A stretch of 64,000 nucleotides of DNA from Streptomyces umbrinus (GCF_030817415.1 NZ_JAUSZI010000002.1:4588001-4652000), one strand, 5' to 3'. Shown: positions 7,355-16,808, counted from the stretch's first letter. Notes: a model not told the origin generated them from the sequence alone. Numbers and translations: made by a program.

Positions 7355-9793
7355 TCAGCGGCGTGCGGCGACCCACGCCGCGATCTGGCTGCGGTTGCTG
7401 AAGCCGAGCTTGCCGAGGATGCGTTCCACGTGGCCCTCCGCGGTGCGGCGGGCGATCACCAGGCGGTCGGCGATCTGCTGGTTGGCGAGCCCCTCGGCGA
7501 CGAGCTCGGCGACCTCCCTCTCGCGCCGGGTGAGCGACGCGAGACGGGGGTCCGCCCTGACGGAGTCCGGGTGCGGGTTCCCTTCGGCCCGGCGGGGGCC
7601 GGGGACGACCGGTTTCCCGGCTTCCTGGAGGGCGTACGAGACGATCGCGGTGAGCCCGAGCCCGCCACCCCGCCGGTACGCCCGGTCGAAGACCCCCTGT
7701 CCGACGGCCGCCCGCACCCGCGTCTCGCTCTCCCTGCGCGCGGAGTTGTACGTCGTGGAGCCGAAGCGGTTGCCGTCGATGCCGGCCCAGACGCGGTCGG
7801 CGCCGCCGAGCAGCACGGCGGCGCGTTCGTGGGCGCCGCGGGCGGCGGTGATGACCACCAGCAGGTCGAGGGTGAGGCCGATGCCGATGACGTCGTGCAC
7901 GGCGAGCTTGCGGCGCAGGGCGTCACGGGCGTGCGGCTCCGCGCGGTCCCACTCCTTCCGCTCCGCGTACGCGAGGGCGAGGACCCGCAGGACGTACGAG
8001 CGGACCCACTCCTCGCCGTGCTCCTCGCAGAGGCGGTGGGCGTCCTCGCAGACCTGGACGGCCCGGTCGGTGTGGCCCAGGAAGGCGAGGCTGGCGGCGA
8101 GTTCGACCTGGTCGAGGACGGCGAGGCTGGGGAGCTGGCCGTCGACGGGGTTGCGGGCGACGGCGGCCTCGTAGTGCTCAAGGGCGGCGGGGAGGTCGTC
8201 GCCGAACAGGGCCATCAGGCCGAGCAGGTACTCCGCGTGCGCGACCTCGGCCGGGTCGCCGAGGCGGCGGGCCAGCGCGCGGGCGTCCTCGGCGCGGTCG
8301 CGGCCCCGGGTGAGGTCCTCGGGGCAGCCGGCGAGCAGGCCCGCGACCCAGAGTGCCCTGGCGCGCTCCCGGGTGGGCTCGGGGTGCGCGTCGAGCGCGC
8401 GGTCCAGCCAGTACCGGCCCTCGCGGGGTGCTCCGCAGGCGTGCCAGTAGAACCACAGGGTTCCGGCGAGCCCGAGTCCGGCCCGGGCCTCGCCCGGCAC
8501 GGTGAGGCTGAACTCCAGGGCGGCCCGCAGGTTGTCCTGGTCGGCCCGCAGCCGGGCCACGATCTCCCGCTGCCCCGGCCCGAACCACCTCCGCTCGCAC
8601 TCCGCGGCAACCTCCTGGGCCCAGTCCCGCTGCCGCCGCCGGGCCGCCGACTCCTCCCCGGGCCACTGCCGCAGCTTGTCGAGCCCGTAGTGCCGCAGGG
8701 TGTCGAGCAGGCGGTATCTGGCCGTGCCGGGGCCGCCTTCTCTGCACAGCACGGATTTGTCCACCAGGCCGGCCACGGCTTCGAGGACGTCCTGGGGATG
8801 TACGTCGATGCTCTTGCCGTCGCCGAGGCTCGTACCGTCGCCCTGGTCGCCGTTCCCCCACTCGTCCTCGTCCACGTCATCGTGCGCGTGCGCGTCCGCG
8901 CATACCGCCTCCGCCGCCTCCAGATCGAAGCTCCCCGCGAATACCGAGGCCCGCGCCCACACCAACTGCTCCGCCTCCGTGCAGAGTTCGTGGCTCCAGT
9001 CGACCGCCGCGCGCAGCGTCTGGTGGCGGGGAAGAACGGCCGGGCTGCCCGTGGTGAGGAGGCGGTAGCGGTCGTCGAGCCGGGCGACGAGCTGGTCGAC
9101 GCCGAGGACGCGCATCCGGACGGCCGCGAGCTCGATGGCGAGGGGCAGGCCGTCGAGGCGGCGGCAGAGGCGGGCCACGGCGGCCCGGTTGTCGGGGGTG
9201 AGTTCGAAGCCGGGGGCGACGGCGGCGGCCCGGTCGGCGAAGAGCGCCAGTGCCGGGTAGGTCGCGGCGGCCGAGAGGTCCGAGTCCGGGTCGGGCACCG
9301 GCAGGGGCCGTACGTCCAGGAGGTGTTCCTCCGTGAGGGCCAGGCGGTGGCGGCTCGTCGCGAGGACGCGGACGCCGGTCGTGCCGTGCAGCAGCGCGGC
9401 CGCCAACTCCGCGCAGGCGGACAGCAGATGCTCGCAGTTGTCGAGGACCAGGAGCAGTCGGCGGTCGCGCAGCCGCTCGACCAGCGTGTCCAGGGGCGGC
9501 TGTTCGGAGTGGTCGTGCAGGCCGAGCGCGTCGGCCGCGGCGAGCGGGACGAGCGCCGGGTCGTGCAGGCAGGCGAGGTGCGCGAAGCGCACGCCGTCGG
9601 GGAACGCCCGCTCGACCCGGGCGGCGATCCGCCCGGCCAGCCGCGTCTTGCCGACGCCGCCGGGTCCGGTCAGCGTGACCAGTCGTGCGGTGGCCAACAG
9701 CCGCCGCCCCTCGGCCAGTTCGTCCCGTCGGTCGACGAAGCTGGTCGTCTCGACCGGTGGCTGATGGACCCTTCGCGGCGCTGATCCGCCCAT
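7355..9793 (-). CDS. Large ATP-binding LuxR-family transcriptional regulator
   Basis: 812 aa. The N-terminal AAA/NB-ARC module has Walker A LTGPGGVGKTRLA near residue 42 and Walker B LLLVLDNCEHLL. A winged-helix-like segment and TPR-like helices follow to about residue 680. The C-terminal LuxR helix-turn-helix starts at LTRREREVAELVAEGLANQQIA and ends with the protein. Such STAND-type regulators sense a ligand or protein partner, oligomerise with ATP and activate transcription. The ATG at 9793 has AGAGGA about 10 nt upstream. It heads the minus-strand run with the MEDS and HATPase genes, so it may control them. The target promoter is unknown. Confidence 0.9.
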   Translation of the reverse strand: MGGSAPRRVHQPPVETTSFVDRRDELAEGRRLLATARLVTLTGPGGVGKTRLAGRIAARVERAFPDGVRFAHLACLHDPALVPLAAADALGLHDHSEQPPLDTLVERLRDRRLLLVLDNCEHLLSACAELAAALLHGTTGVRVLATSRHRLALTEEHLLDVRPLPVPDPDSDLSAAATYPALALFADRAAAVAPGFELTPDNRAAVARLCRRLDGLPLAIELAAVRMRVLGVDQLVARLDDRYRLLTTGSPAVLPRHQTLRAAVDWSHELCTEAEQLVWARASVFAGSFDLEAAEAVCADAHAHDDVDEDEWGNGDQGDGTSLGDGKSIDVHPQDVLEAVAGLVDKSVLCREGGPGTARYRLLDTLRHYGLDKLRQWPGEESAARRRQRDWAQEVAAECERRWFGPGQREIVARLRADQDNLRAALEFSLTVPGEARAGLGLAGTLWFYWHACGAPREGRYWLDRALDAHPEPTRERARALWVAGLLAGCPEDLTRGRDRAEDARALARRLGDPAEVAHAEYLLGLMALFGDDLPAALEHYEAAVARNPVDGQLPSLAVLDQVELAASLAFLGHTDRAVQVCEDAHRLCEEHGEEWVRSYVLRVLALAYAERKEWDRAEPHARDALRRKLAVHDVIGIGLTLDLLVVITAARGAHERAAVLLGGADRVWAGIDGNRFGSTTYNSARRESETRVRAAVGQGVFDRAYRRGGGLGLTAIVSYALQEAGKPVVPGPRRAEGNPHPDSVRADPRLASLTRREREVAELVAEGLANQQIADRLVIARRTAEGHVERILGKLGFSNRSQIAAWVAARR

Positions 9794-10354
9794 GATCAGC
9801 CAGTCCTCTGGGGTGTGAGACGGGAGCCGGAGTGGGTGGCTCCTCTTGTGCCGGTTCTCAGTCTTCCGGCTGCGCCTCGGCTTCGCACGCGTGCGTCACA
9901 CCCGTGGGTGCACTTTGAGTGGGTCCGCGACGTGTGGGGTGTGGGCGCGTACACTGCCGGGCCCCATATATGCATTGCGCCCGGCTTGTGCGCCCTGTGG
10001 CGCCCGGCGTGCGCTGGCGCTCCGCTTGGGCTGTTGAGTGCCTGCGGGCCGGTGGGGGCTTGTCGCGCAGTTCCCCGCGCCCCTGATGAGGCGGGGTCGG
10101 TGTGCGCGCGTACCGACCGGCGCACGGGGCCCGGGGCCGGGGGCGACCGTCTCGTTTCGGCCGGTTCGCGACGGCTGGTTTCGGTCTGGTCTTGACCCGG
10201 ACATGCCATAGCCCCACGATGAGCGCCACACCCGCATACGGGCTCCTGTCGGCGCATTCGGCGGACAGCCCCGGCACGTCGCACCGATCCACCCCCCGCT
10301 CCACTCCCCACACTTCCGGTGATCCCGGAATTTCTGGAGAAACTAGGAGAATCA
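9794..10354. other. 561-bp intergenic region between LuxR-type gene and carboxypeptidase
   Basis: No convincing gene is seen. It should hold the divergent promoters. One copy of the dispersed repeat core CGCGCAGTTCCCCGCGCCCC lies at 10064-10083, preceded by a GCGCTCCGCT...GGTGGGGGCT module also found near 23.7 kb. Open frames on both strands here are compositional. Confidence 0.6.
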
Positions 10355-11731
10355 ATGCGGCTTCGCATCAAAGGCGGCGGCACACCCGCCGCACCCCCCT
10401 CACCCGGCAGACGCGGCCGACGCACGGCCGCCCTCGCCACACTGCTCGCTCTGGCTCTGGCGGCCCCCATCGCCGCCACGACCAGCGCGAACAGCGCCTC
10501 CGGGGCGGCTCCCGCCTCCGACACGGAGGACATCCGTCAGTACGAGGTCCATGTCCACGGCAGCACCTCGGCCACCCGTACGGCGATCTCCCAGACGGGC
10601 GTGTCGATCGACGAGGCCGACGAGGAGACCGTCGTCGTCTCGGGACGCGCGGCCCAGGCGAAGAAGCTGCGGCAGCTCGGCTACGAGGTCACGGCCCTCG
10701 GCTCCGCCCCCGACCGGTCGAGCGCCGCGGACGTGGGCATCCTCGACTTCCCCTCCGCCGACTCGCGGTATCACAACTACGCCGAGATGAACACGGAGAT
10801 CAACCAGCGCCTGGCCGCCTACCCGAGCATCATGAGCAAGCGCGTGATCGGGAAGTCGTACCAGGGCCGGGACATCGTCGCCATCAAGATCAGCGACAAC
10901 GTCGCGACCGACGAGTCCGAGCCCGAGGTCCTGTTCACCCACCACCAGCACGCGCGCGAGCACCTCACCGTGGAGATGGCGCTCTATCTGCTGCGTGAGC
11001 TGGGCGCCGGGTACGGCTCCGACTCCCGCGTCACGAACATGGTGAACAACCGCGAGATCTGGATCGTCCCGGACCTCAACCCGGACGGCGGCGAGTACGA
11101 CATCGCATCCGGCGCCTACCGCTCGTGGCGCAAGAACCGCCAGCCCAACAGCGGCAGTTCGTACGTCGGCACGGACATGAACCGCAACTGGAACTACCGC
11201 TGGGGCTGCTGCGGCGGCTCGTCGGGCTCCACGTCCTCCGAGACCTACCGGGGTACCGCTGCCGAGTCCGCGCCCGAGGTGAAGGTGGTGGCCGACTTCG
11301 TACGCAGCCGGGTCGTGGGCGGCAAGCAGCAGATCAGGGCCGGCGTGGACTTCCACACGTACAGCGAGCTGGTGCTGTGGCCCTTCGGCTACACCAACGC
11401 GGACACCACGACCGGTATGACGGTCGACGACCGCAACGCCTTCGCCACGGTCGGGCAGAAGATGGCCGCCAGCAACGGCTACACGCCCGAGCAGTCCAGC
11501 GACCTCTACATCACCGACGGGTCGATCGACGACTACCTGTGGGGCAGTCAGAAGATCTTCGCCTACACCTTCGAGATGTATCCGGGGTCCAGTGGCGGGG
11601 GCGGGTTCTACCCGCCCGACGAGGTGATCGAGCGGGAGACCGCGCGGAACCGGGACGCGGTGCTGCAGTTGTTGGAGAACTCCGACTGCATGTACCGGTC
11701 CATCGGGAAGGAAGCGCAGTACTGCAGTTGA
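10355..11731 (+). CDS. Secreted zinc carboxypeptidase, peptidase family M14
   Basis: 458 aa. The ATG at 10355 follows AGGAGA. A basic n-region (PGRRGRR) and hydrophobic stretch form a long signal peptide ending about residue 45. A propeptide-like segment follows, then the M14 domain. Zinc ligands are visible: H199 and E202 in HHQHARE, and H334 in DFHTYSE. The catalytic Glu is E407 in YTFEMYP. Substrate-binding motifs [14 protein letters not shown] and [10 protein letters not shown] are intact. It should remove C-terminal residues from extracellular peptides. Cysteines CCGG and CMYR...YCS suggest disulfides. It ends at a hairpin shared with the convergent neighbour. Confidence 0.95.
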   Translation: MRLRIKGGGTPAAPPSPGRRGRRTAALATLLALALAAPIAATTSANSASGAAPASDTEDIRQYEVHVHGSTSATRTAISQTGVSIDEADEETVVVSGRAAQAKKLRQLGYEVTALGSAPDRSSAADVGILDFPSADSRYHNYAEMNTEINQRLAAYPSIMSKRVIGKSYQGRDIVAIKISDNVATDESEPEVLFTHHQHAREHLTVEMALYLLRELGAGYGSDSRVTNMVNNREIWIVPDLNPDGGEYDIASGAYRSWRKNRQPNSGSSYVGTDMNRNWNYRWGCCGGSSGSTSSETYRGTAAESAPEVKVVADFVRSRVVGGKQQIRAGVDFHTYSELVLWPFGYTNADTTTGMTVDDRNAFATVGQKMAASNGYTPEQSSDLYITDGSIDDYLWGSQKIFAYTFEMYPGSSGGGGFYPPDEVIERETARNRDAVLQLLENSDCMYRSIGKEAQYCS

Positions 11732-11769
11732 GCCGGGTGGTTTGCGGCTTGAGGCTTGAGGTGTGACGT

Positions 11770-11818
11770 GCGTGGGGAACTGCGGGGCCGTTGTGGCTGG
11801 TCGCGCAGTTCCCCACGC
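11770..11818. terminator. Hairpin built from two inverted dispersed-repeat arms
   Basis: Perfect 15-bp inverted repeat: GCGTGGGGAACTGCG at 11770-11784 and CGCAGTTCCCCACGC at 11804-11818, with a 19-nt loop. It lies between convergent genes and carries the GCGCAGTTCCCC core seen at three other places in the window. Confidence 0.75.
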
Positions 11819-11821
11819 CCC

Positions 11822-12466
11822 TTACGGGGCGCTCTCCTCAACCTCTTCGGCGTCCTCGAAGTACGTGTCCAGGACCTCGTCCAGCTGGGTCTCCCACTCC
11901 TTGAAGCGGGACCTGGCCGACGCCTCGATCTCGATCGGGTACCAGCGGCGGTCGGGGGTGTGCACCGTGATGGTGAACCGCTTCCCGAAGCGCGGTGACT
12001 CGGTCTCGACCGCGCCGATCTCCTCCCAGCGGAACTCGGCCTCCTGGTCGTCCAGGCGCAGCCGTACGCCGCTGTGGTCGGCGACGATCTTCGCGCGACG
12101 GTCGGAGGCCTCGAAGACGGGGCCGCCCTCGGGAGCCTCCTCGGGCTCCTCCGGCTCGTCGCTGGAGGGTTCCTCGCCGGATGGTTCTTCGCCGGAGGGC
12201 TCGTCGCTGGAGGGCTCGTCTTCGGAGGGTTCCTCCTCTGCGGCTTCCTTCTTGAGGTTCGTCTGCTTGGCAGGCGTCCGCTTCTCGGGGGCCGTCTCCT
12301 CCTCAGGGGCCGTCTCCCCGTCCGAGGCCGTCTCCTCGGAGACGGCCTCCGTCGGCTCGGCGTCCTTCGGCTCGGCGGGGCGCGGGCCCGTGATGCCGGG
12401 CACGAACGCCGGGTCGACCGCGGCGCCTTGCAGGGGCTGGATGTTGGGTCCTATGCGCTGCTCCAC
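11822..12466 (-). CDS. Acidic repeat protein with C-terminal globular (PH-like) domain
   Basis: 214 aa. The N-terminal 115 residues are highly acidic and disordered, rich in Glu, Pro and Ser, with tandem pentapeptides of the type EPSSD/EPSGE encoded by 15-bp DNA repeats at 12154-12228. The C-terminal about 90 residues look folded (ADHSGVRLRLDDQEAEFRWE, then FTITVHTPDRRWYPIEIEA) and resemble a small PH-like beta domain followed by a helix. Such proteins are conserved in Streptomyces, but I know no function. It starts 58 bp downstream of gntP on the same strand, so read-through from gntP is possible. Confidence 0.7.
   Translation of the reverse strand: MEQRIGPNIQPLQGAAVDPAFVPGITGPRPAEPKDAEPTEAVSEETASDGETAPEEETAPEKRTPAKQTNLKKEAAEEEPSEDEPSSDEPSGEEPSGEEPSSDEPEEPEEAPEGGPVFEASDRRAKIVADHSGVRLRLDDQEAEFRWEEIGAVETESPRFGKRFTITVHTPDRRWYPIEIEASARSRFKEWETQLDEVLDTYFEDAEEVEESAP
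12154..12228. repeat. Five 15-bp in-frame tandem repeats
   Basis: Units of 15 bp such as GCTCGTCGCTGGAGG and GTTCTTCGCCGGAGG, encoding Glu-Pro-Ser-(Ser/Gly)-(Asp/Glu) on the minus strand in the acidic protein. Copy number probably varies between strains. Confidence 0.8.
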
Positions 12467-12524
12467 AGCGGGCAGTATGGTCGACGATCCTGTGTCGAGA
12501 ACAGTCGGCCTCCGCTTCGTCCCG

Positions 12525-14129
12525 CTATATGAAGATGCTCAGCAGCGCCGCCACCGCGAAGCCCGCCACGGACAGGACCGTTTCCAGGACCGTCCAGGAC
12601 TTGAGGGTGTCTCGTTCGGAGATGCCGAAGTACTTGGCGACGATCCAGAAGCCTCCGTCGTTGACGTGCGAGGCGAAGATCGAACCGGCCGAGATCGCCA
12701 TGATGATCAGCGCCAGATGGGCCTGCGAGAGGTCCTGTCCCTCGACCAGCGGGACGACGATGCCGGCCGTGGTGACGATGGCGACCGTCGCCGAACCCTG
12801 GGCGACCCGCAGCACTACGGAGATCAGCCAGGCCAGCACGACGACCGGCAGGCCCACGTCGTTGAACGTGTCCGCCAGCGCGTCCGCGATGCCCGAGCCC
12901 TTCAGTACGGCGCCGAAGACGCCGCCCGCGCCGACCACCAGCAGGATGTTGCCGACCGGCTTCAGGGACGCCGTCGACACCGTCTCCAGCGACTTGCGCG
13001 ACCAGCCGCGCCGGATGCCCAGCAGGTAGTACGCCATCAGCAGCGCGATCGTCAGCGCCACGAAGGGGTGCCCGAAGAACTCGATGACCGAGCGGAACGT
13101 CGACGGGTCCAGGGCGATGGAGGAGAACGTCGCGGCGAGGATCAGCAGCAGCGGCGTACCGATGATGAGGAAGACCGTGGAGAGGGAGGGCGGCTGCTCC
13201 GCGGGGGCCTCGGACGGGCCTTCGGCGACGGCGACCGAACCGGAGCCCGCGCCTGTGCCTGTGCCTGTGCTTTGGGCCGGGCCTGTGCTCTTGCCCGTGG
13301 CTGTGCCTGCGCCGTCCGTGGGGCCCCCGACCGCCGCCCGGCGCGCCGCGCGCTCCGCGGCCACCGCCGCCTTCGCCTCGTCCGCGGCCTCTACCATGTC
13401 CTGCGGTACGGGGACGAAGAGGCGCTTGCCGATCCAGGCGGCGTACGCCCACGCGGCGAGTACGGCGGGGATGCCGACGACGACGCCCATCAGGATGACC
13501 CAGCCCAGGTCCACCTTGAACAGACCGGCTGCGGCGACCGGGCCGGGGTGCGGCGGCAGGAACGCGTGCGTCATCGACAGGCCCGCGAGGAGCGGCATGG
13601 CGTAGAGCAGGATCGACTTGCCGGAGCGCTTGGCGGCCGCGTAGACGATCGGCGCCAGGACGAAGATGCCTACGTCGAAGAAGACCGGGATGCCGAAGAT
13701 GAGGCCGGTCAGGCCCATGGCGAGCGGGGCGCGCTTCTCGCCGAACAGGTTGAGCAGGCGGGCCGAGAGCGCCTCCGCGCCGCCCGACACCTCCAGGATC
13801 GCGCCGAGCATCGTGCCGAGGCCGATGATGATCGCGACGTGGCCGAGGATGCCGCCCATGCCCGACTCGATCATCGAGACGGAGGTCGACCGCTGGACCG
13901 TGCCGAAGAGTTCGGTGACGGAGAGGCCGGCCGAGAGGCCGACGGCTATGGACACCGCGAGCAACGCTACGAACGGCTGCAGTCTGACTTTGATGATCAG
14001 GACCAGGAGCAGGACTATGCCGAGGGCCGCGACCGTCAGCAGGCCTGCGGTGCCGTCGATGAGCAGGAGCAGGCCGCCTGTGTGGGGTGGCGCTTCCGGG
14101 GTGGGTGTGGCTGCGAGCAGGGACGACAT
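12525..14129 (-). CDS. GntP-family gluconate/organic acid:H+ symporter
   Basis: 534 aa with about 12-13 hydrophobic helices. GntP hallmarks include FGIPVFFDVGIFVLAPIVYAA, SMTHAFLPPHPGPVAAA and a C-terminal HVNDGGFWIVAKYFG segment. Family members import gluconate or related sugar acids with protons. Here the gene sits in a cluster for D-amino acids or their N-acyl forms, so the substrate may not be gluconate. A central cytoplasmic loop (about residues 235-310) is extended with Ala and a Thr-Gly repeat, encoded by reiterated GCCTGT hexamers near 13250. It is 215 bp downstream of ridA, separated by G-rich tandem repeats. Confidence 0.9.
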   Translation of the reverse strand: MSSLLAATPTPEAPPHTGGLLLLIDGTAGLLTVAALGIVLLLVLIIKVRLQPFVALLAVSIAVGLSAGLSVTELFGTVQRSTSVSMIESGMGGILGHVAIIIGLGTMLGAILEVSGGAEALSARLLNLFGEKRAPLAMGLTGLIFGIPVFFDVGIFVLAPIVYAAAKRSGKSILLYAMPLLAGLSMTHAFLPPHPGPVAAAGLFKVDLGWVILMGVVVGIPAVLAAWAYAAWIGKRLFVPVPQDMVEAADEAKAAVAAERAARRAAVGGPTDGAGTATGKSTGPAQSTGTGTGAGSGSVAVAEGPSEAPAEQPPSLSTVFLIIGTPLLLILAATFSSIALDPSTFRSVIEFFGHPFVALTIALLMAYYLLGIRRGWSRKSLETVSTASLKPVGNILLVVGAGGVFGAVLKGSGIADALADTFNDVGLPVVVLAWLISVVLRVAQGSATVAIVTTAGIVVPLVEGQDLSQAHLALIIMAISAGSIFASHVNDGGFWIVAKYFGISERDTLKSWTVLETVLSVAGFAVAALLSIFI

Positions 14130-14265
14130 GGGGGGCCTCTTCTTAAGGGCATGGAGCTTTCGGGCAGGGGGGATCGCGGTGCGGCGCCCTGGGGTGGGCG
14201 CCGGACCTTGATTACTTACGGGGTGCGGGTGTTGTGGGGGGGGGTGGGGGCCTTGTGGGGGGGAC

Positions 14266-14333
14266 GCGTTGTGGGGGGCGCGTTGTGGGGGGCGCGTTGT
14301 GGGGGGCGCGTTGTGGGGGGCGCGTTGTGGGGC
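14266..14333. repeat. 14-bp G-rich tandem repeat (about 4.8 copies)
   Basis: Unit GCGTTGTGGGGGGC at 14266-14279, 14280-14293, 14294-14307 and 14308-14321, plus a partial copy to 14333. More G-runs lie at 14232-14263. It is in the ridA-gntP gap and is capable in principle of forming G-quadruplexes on the plus strand. Confidence 0.9.
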
Positions 14334-14344
14334 TTGCGGGGCTG

Positions 14345-14755
14345 TTAGCCCAGTACTGCTAGTGCGTCGATTTCGATCAGCAAGCCTGCGGGGAGGCCCA
14401 CGTACACCGTTGTGCGAGCTGCGGGGGGCGTTGTGAGGCCTTGCTCCTCGAAGTACGCGTTGTAGATCGCGTTCATCTCGGCGAAGTGGTCCACGTCCGT
14501 CAGGTAGACGCGGATCATCATCGCGTCGTCCCAGGAGGAGCCGCCCTCTTCGAGGATGGCCTTGACGTTGGCGAGGGTCTGGAGGGTCTGCTCCCGCAAG
14601 GTCGGGCCTGCGGGCGTGGGGGGCTCGCCCTCCACCGCGGGCAGGAAGCCGACCTGGCCCGCGACCTGGAGGATGTTCCCCTTCCTGACGCCGTGCGAGA
14701 ACCTGGCCGGCGGGGTGGTGTGGGTCTTGGGGGTGAGGGCGATCTTGTCGGTCAT
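14345..14755 (-). CDS. RidA/YjgF-family enamine/imine deaminase
   Basis: 136 aa, full family length. Typical RidA features include SHGVRKGNILQVAGQVGF, LREQTLQTLANVKAILEEGG, the conserved Arg in PPAARTTVYVGLP and the final ALLIEIDALAV-type strand. RidA hydrolyses reactive 2-aminoacrylate/imine intermediates released by PLP-dependent serine/threonine dehydratases. That fits the PLP deaminase encoded divergently at 16945. Its ATG overlaps the IclR stop (ATGA), so translation is coupled to the regulator. The start is unambiguous. Confidence 0.92.
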   Translation of the reverse strand: MTDKIALTPKTHTTPPARFSHGVRKGNILQVAGQVGFLPAVEGEPPTPAGPTLREQTLQTLANVKAILEEGGSSWDDAMMIRVYLTDVDHFAEMNAIYNAYFEEQGLTTPPAARTTVYVGLPAGLLIEIDALAVLG

Positions 14756-15516
14756 GAGCTGGTTTCCTTCGTCGGGGTCTTGCCTGAGTACTCTCCGCTG
14801 ATGGCCGCCGCGGTACGGCGCACCAGTGGGAGCAGTGTGAGGAGTTCGTCGGCGGTGACGACTACGTTCGGGGCGGAGACGGACATGGCTGCGACGACTC
14901 GGCCGTCGGTGCCTCGGATGGGGGCCGCCACGCAGTTGATGGACTCTTCGTGGCCGCCCAGGTCCGTGGCCCAGCCCTGGTCTCTCACCTTCTCCAACTC
15001 CCTCAGGAACGCCGGGGCGTTGGGGGTCGAGCGGGATGTGTACATCGGGTAGTCGAGTTTGTCGGCGAACGTGTGGCGCTCGGGTTCCGGGAGGTCGGCG
15101 AGGAGCAGTTTCGCCACCGCGGCGACCGTGATGGCCACTGGTTTGCCGATGCGGGAGTACATGCGGACCGGGTAGCGGCTCTCGACCTTGTCGATGTAGA
15201 GGACCTCGCCCTCCTCGTGCACGGCGAGGTGGACGGTGTGGCCGCACTGCTCGTTGAGGCGTACGAGGTGGGGGTGGGCGATCTCCCGTACGTCCAGGTT
15301 CTCCACGGCCTCCTGGGCCAGCGCGAAGAGGCGGGCGCCCAGGCGGTAGCGCTGGTCGGACTGGCGGTAGACGAGGCCGTGTTCGTGGAGCGTGCGCAGG
15401 AGGCGCAGGGCGGTGGACTTGTGGACGCCCAGGCGGTCGGCGACCTGGCCCAGGTCGGCGGGGCCCTCGGCTAGGAGCGGCAGGATGGACAGCGCTCTGT
15501 CGACGGTCTGGCTCAT
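14752..15516 (-). CDS. IclR-family transcriptional regulator
   Basis: 254 aa. The N-terminal winged helix-turn-helix (LGQVADRLGVHKSTALRLLRTL) is followed by an IclR effector domain (YRLGARLFALAQEAVE to the end, with HEESINCVAAPI and VVAAMSVSAP). IclR proteins usually respond to small metabolites of the pathway they control. The ATG at 15516 has AGGAGGAGG upstream and overlaps the PfkB stop by 4 nt (ATGA); its own stop overlaps ridA. It probably governs the divergent D-amino-acid cluster, and a candidate operator (16907-16923) lies between the two transcription units. Confidence 0.93.
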   Translation of the reverse strand: MSQTVDRALSILPLLAEGPADLGQVADRLGVHKSTALRLLRTLHEHGLVYRQSDQRYRLGARLFALAQEAVENLDVREIAHPHLVRLNEQCGHTVHLAVHEEGEVLYIDKVESRYPVRMYSRIGKPVAITVAAVAKLLLADLPEPERHTFADKLDYPMYTSRSTPNAPAFLRELEKVRDQGWATDLGGHEESINCVAAPIRGTDGRVVAAMSVSAPNVVVTADELLTLLPLVRRTAAAISGEYSGKTPTKETSS

Positions 15517-16808
15517 GGGGTGGGTACCTCCTCCTGGGCCCGGTCTGCGGGGTGCGTCCAGCCGGGGCCGAGTCGAAGTGTGCCCCACGCGTCGTCGTCC
15601 AGGGCGGCGAGGCGGTCGGCGTGGTCGCGGTCGGGGGGTGCGCCCAGGTCTCCGGGGTCGGTGAGCGTGGCGGCGGCCATGAGGTGGCCGTGGCGGAGGC
15701 GGGCTCGGGGAGGGAGTCCGCGGAGGGTCGCCGACAGGAAGCCTGCCGCGAAGGCGTCGCCCGCTCCTACGGGGGCGACCACGTCCACCTGGAGGGCGGG
15801 GACGAAGGTGATCGTGTCGCTCGGGTGGGGCGCCGCGGTTCGGTCACCCTGGCGTGGGGTGTGCGGGTGCCGCGCCGTGGTGCGTTCGCCCTCGCCGTGG
15901 GGGTGGGCCGGGTGCGCGCCGGGGGGTATCCGTCCTCGGTCTGGCGTGGAATCGGTTGCCTTGGAAGGGCTACGAGTTGACACGCCATCCGCTGCGGGCG
16001 GACACCCCCCGACACGCCCCCTTCCGTCCGTGGTCGGGTGCGGGTGCGTGGGGGGCGCTGCCTCGAAGGCCGTGGCGCCTTGGCTGCCGGCCTTGACCAC
16101 CAGTACGCGGGGTTCCGGGAGTGCGGCGCGGATCGCGGTGGGGCCGCCTGTGATGCCCCAGGCCTCCTCCGCCTCGTCCTCGCCGACGAATACGAGGTCT
16201 GCTCCGCGGGCGAGTGTGAGGAGGGTGGCCCCTGCTTTGGACGGGGTAGGCCAAAGGCCCGCGCGGTAGTTGACGTCGAACGAGATCAGCGGGCGGTGGG
16301 GGGCTGGTGCCGTGAGGGCGGTCATGAGGGTCCGGCAGTCGGGGGAAAGTGCCGCTGTGATGCCGGAGAGGTGGAGGATTCGGCCCGAGTGGATGGCCGC
16401 CATGTCTGCGGTGGCCTTGGACATGGCCGAGGCCGCGGAGCCTGTGCGGTAGTACGCCACCTCGTGGGCGTCGGTGGAACGGTCGCTCGCCGTGCGGAAG
16501 TAGATGCCGGTGGGGCGGGTGGGGTCGCGTTGTACGGCGGAGGTGTCGACCCCGTACGCCCCGATCGCCTCGGTCAGGTGGTCGCCGAAGCCGTCGGCGC
16601 CCACCCGGCTGACCCACTTCGCGGTGTGGCCGGCGGCTGCCAGTGCGCAGGCCACGTTGGACTCCGCACCGCCGATCGCCCGGTCGAAGGACGGCACGTC
16701 CGCGAGGCGGCCCGGGCGGGAGGGGAGGAACGTGACCATGGACTCGCCGAGGGTGACGACATCCACGGCGGGCGCGGCGGCCGTGGGGGCGGGTCCGGTG
16801 GGGGTCAC
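15513..16808 (-). CDS. PfkB-family sugar kinase (KDG kinase-like) with an internal insertion
   Basis: 431 aa from a GTG at 16808. PfkB features: LGESMVTFLP, GGAESNVACALAAAG, FDVNYRAGLW, and the C-terminal signature DVVAPVGAGDAFAAGF with catalytic Asp351. The pattern resembles 2-keto-3-deoxygluconate kinases. Normal length is about 310-350 aa. The excess is a Pro/His/Arg/Gly-rich insertion at about residues 250-333, between GATAFE and the GAGD strand. It keeps frame and has no hydrophobic core. It lies in a surface-loop position by homology, so activity may persist. The substrate (a keto-sugar acid?) and its link to D-amino-acid genes are unproven. It is first in the kinase-iclR-ridA overlapping operon. 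Confidence 0.85.
   Translation of the reverse strand: MTPTGPAPTAAAPAVDVVTLGESMVTFLPSRPGRLADVPSFDRAIGGAESNVACALAAAGHTAKWVSRVGADGFGDHLTEAIGAYGVDTSAVQRDPTRPTGIYFRTASDRSTDAHEVAYYRTGSAASAMSKATADMAAIHSGRILHLSGITAALSPDCRTLMTALTAPAPHRPLISFDVNYRAGLWPTPSKAGATLLTLARGADLVFVGEDEAEEAWGITGGPTAIRAALPEPRVLVVKAGSQGATAFEAAPPTHPHPTTDGRGRVGGCPPAADGVSTRSPSKATDSTPDRGRIPPGAHPAHPHGEGERTTARHPHTPRQGDRTAAPHPSDTITFVPALQVDVVAPVGAGDAFAAGFLSATLRGLPPRARLRHGHLMAAATLTDPGDLGAPPDRDHADRLAALDDDAWGTLRLGPGWTHPADRAQEEVPTP

Noticed and set aside
5454..9784. Very long plus-strand frames opposite the regulators
   Set aside because: They are antisense to the HATPase, MEDS and LuxR genes and encode Arg/Gly/Ala-rich sequence with no motif.
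14266..14333. Repeat array considered as CRISPR
   Set aside because: The units are contiguous without spacers and only 14 bp long. The same applies to the arrays at 7241 and 53775.
11763..14348. 861-codon plus-strand frame over the acidic gene and gntP
   Set aside because: Antisense of a clear GntP permease; the translation is Asp/Arg/Gly repeats.
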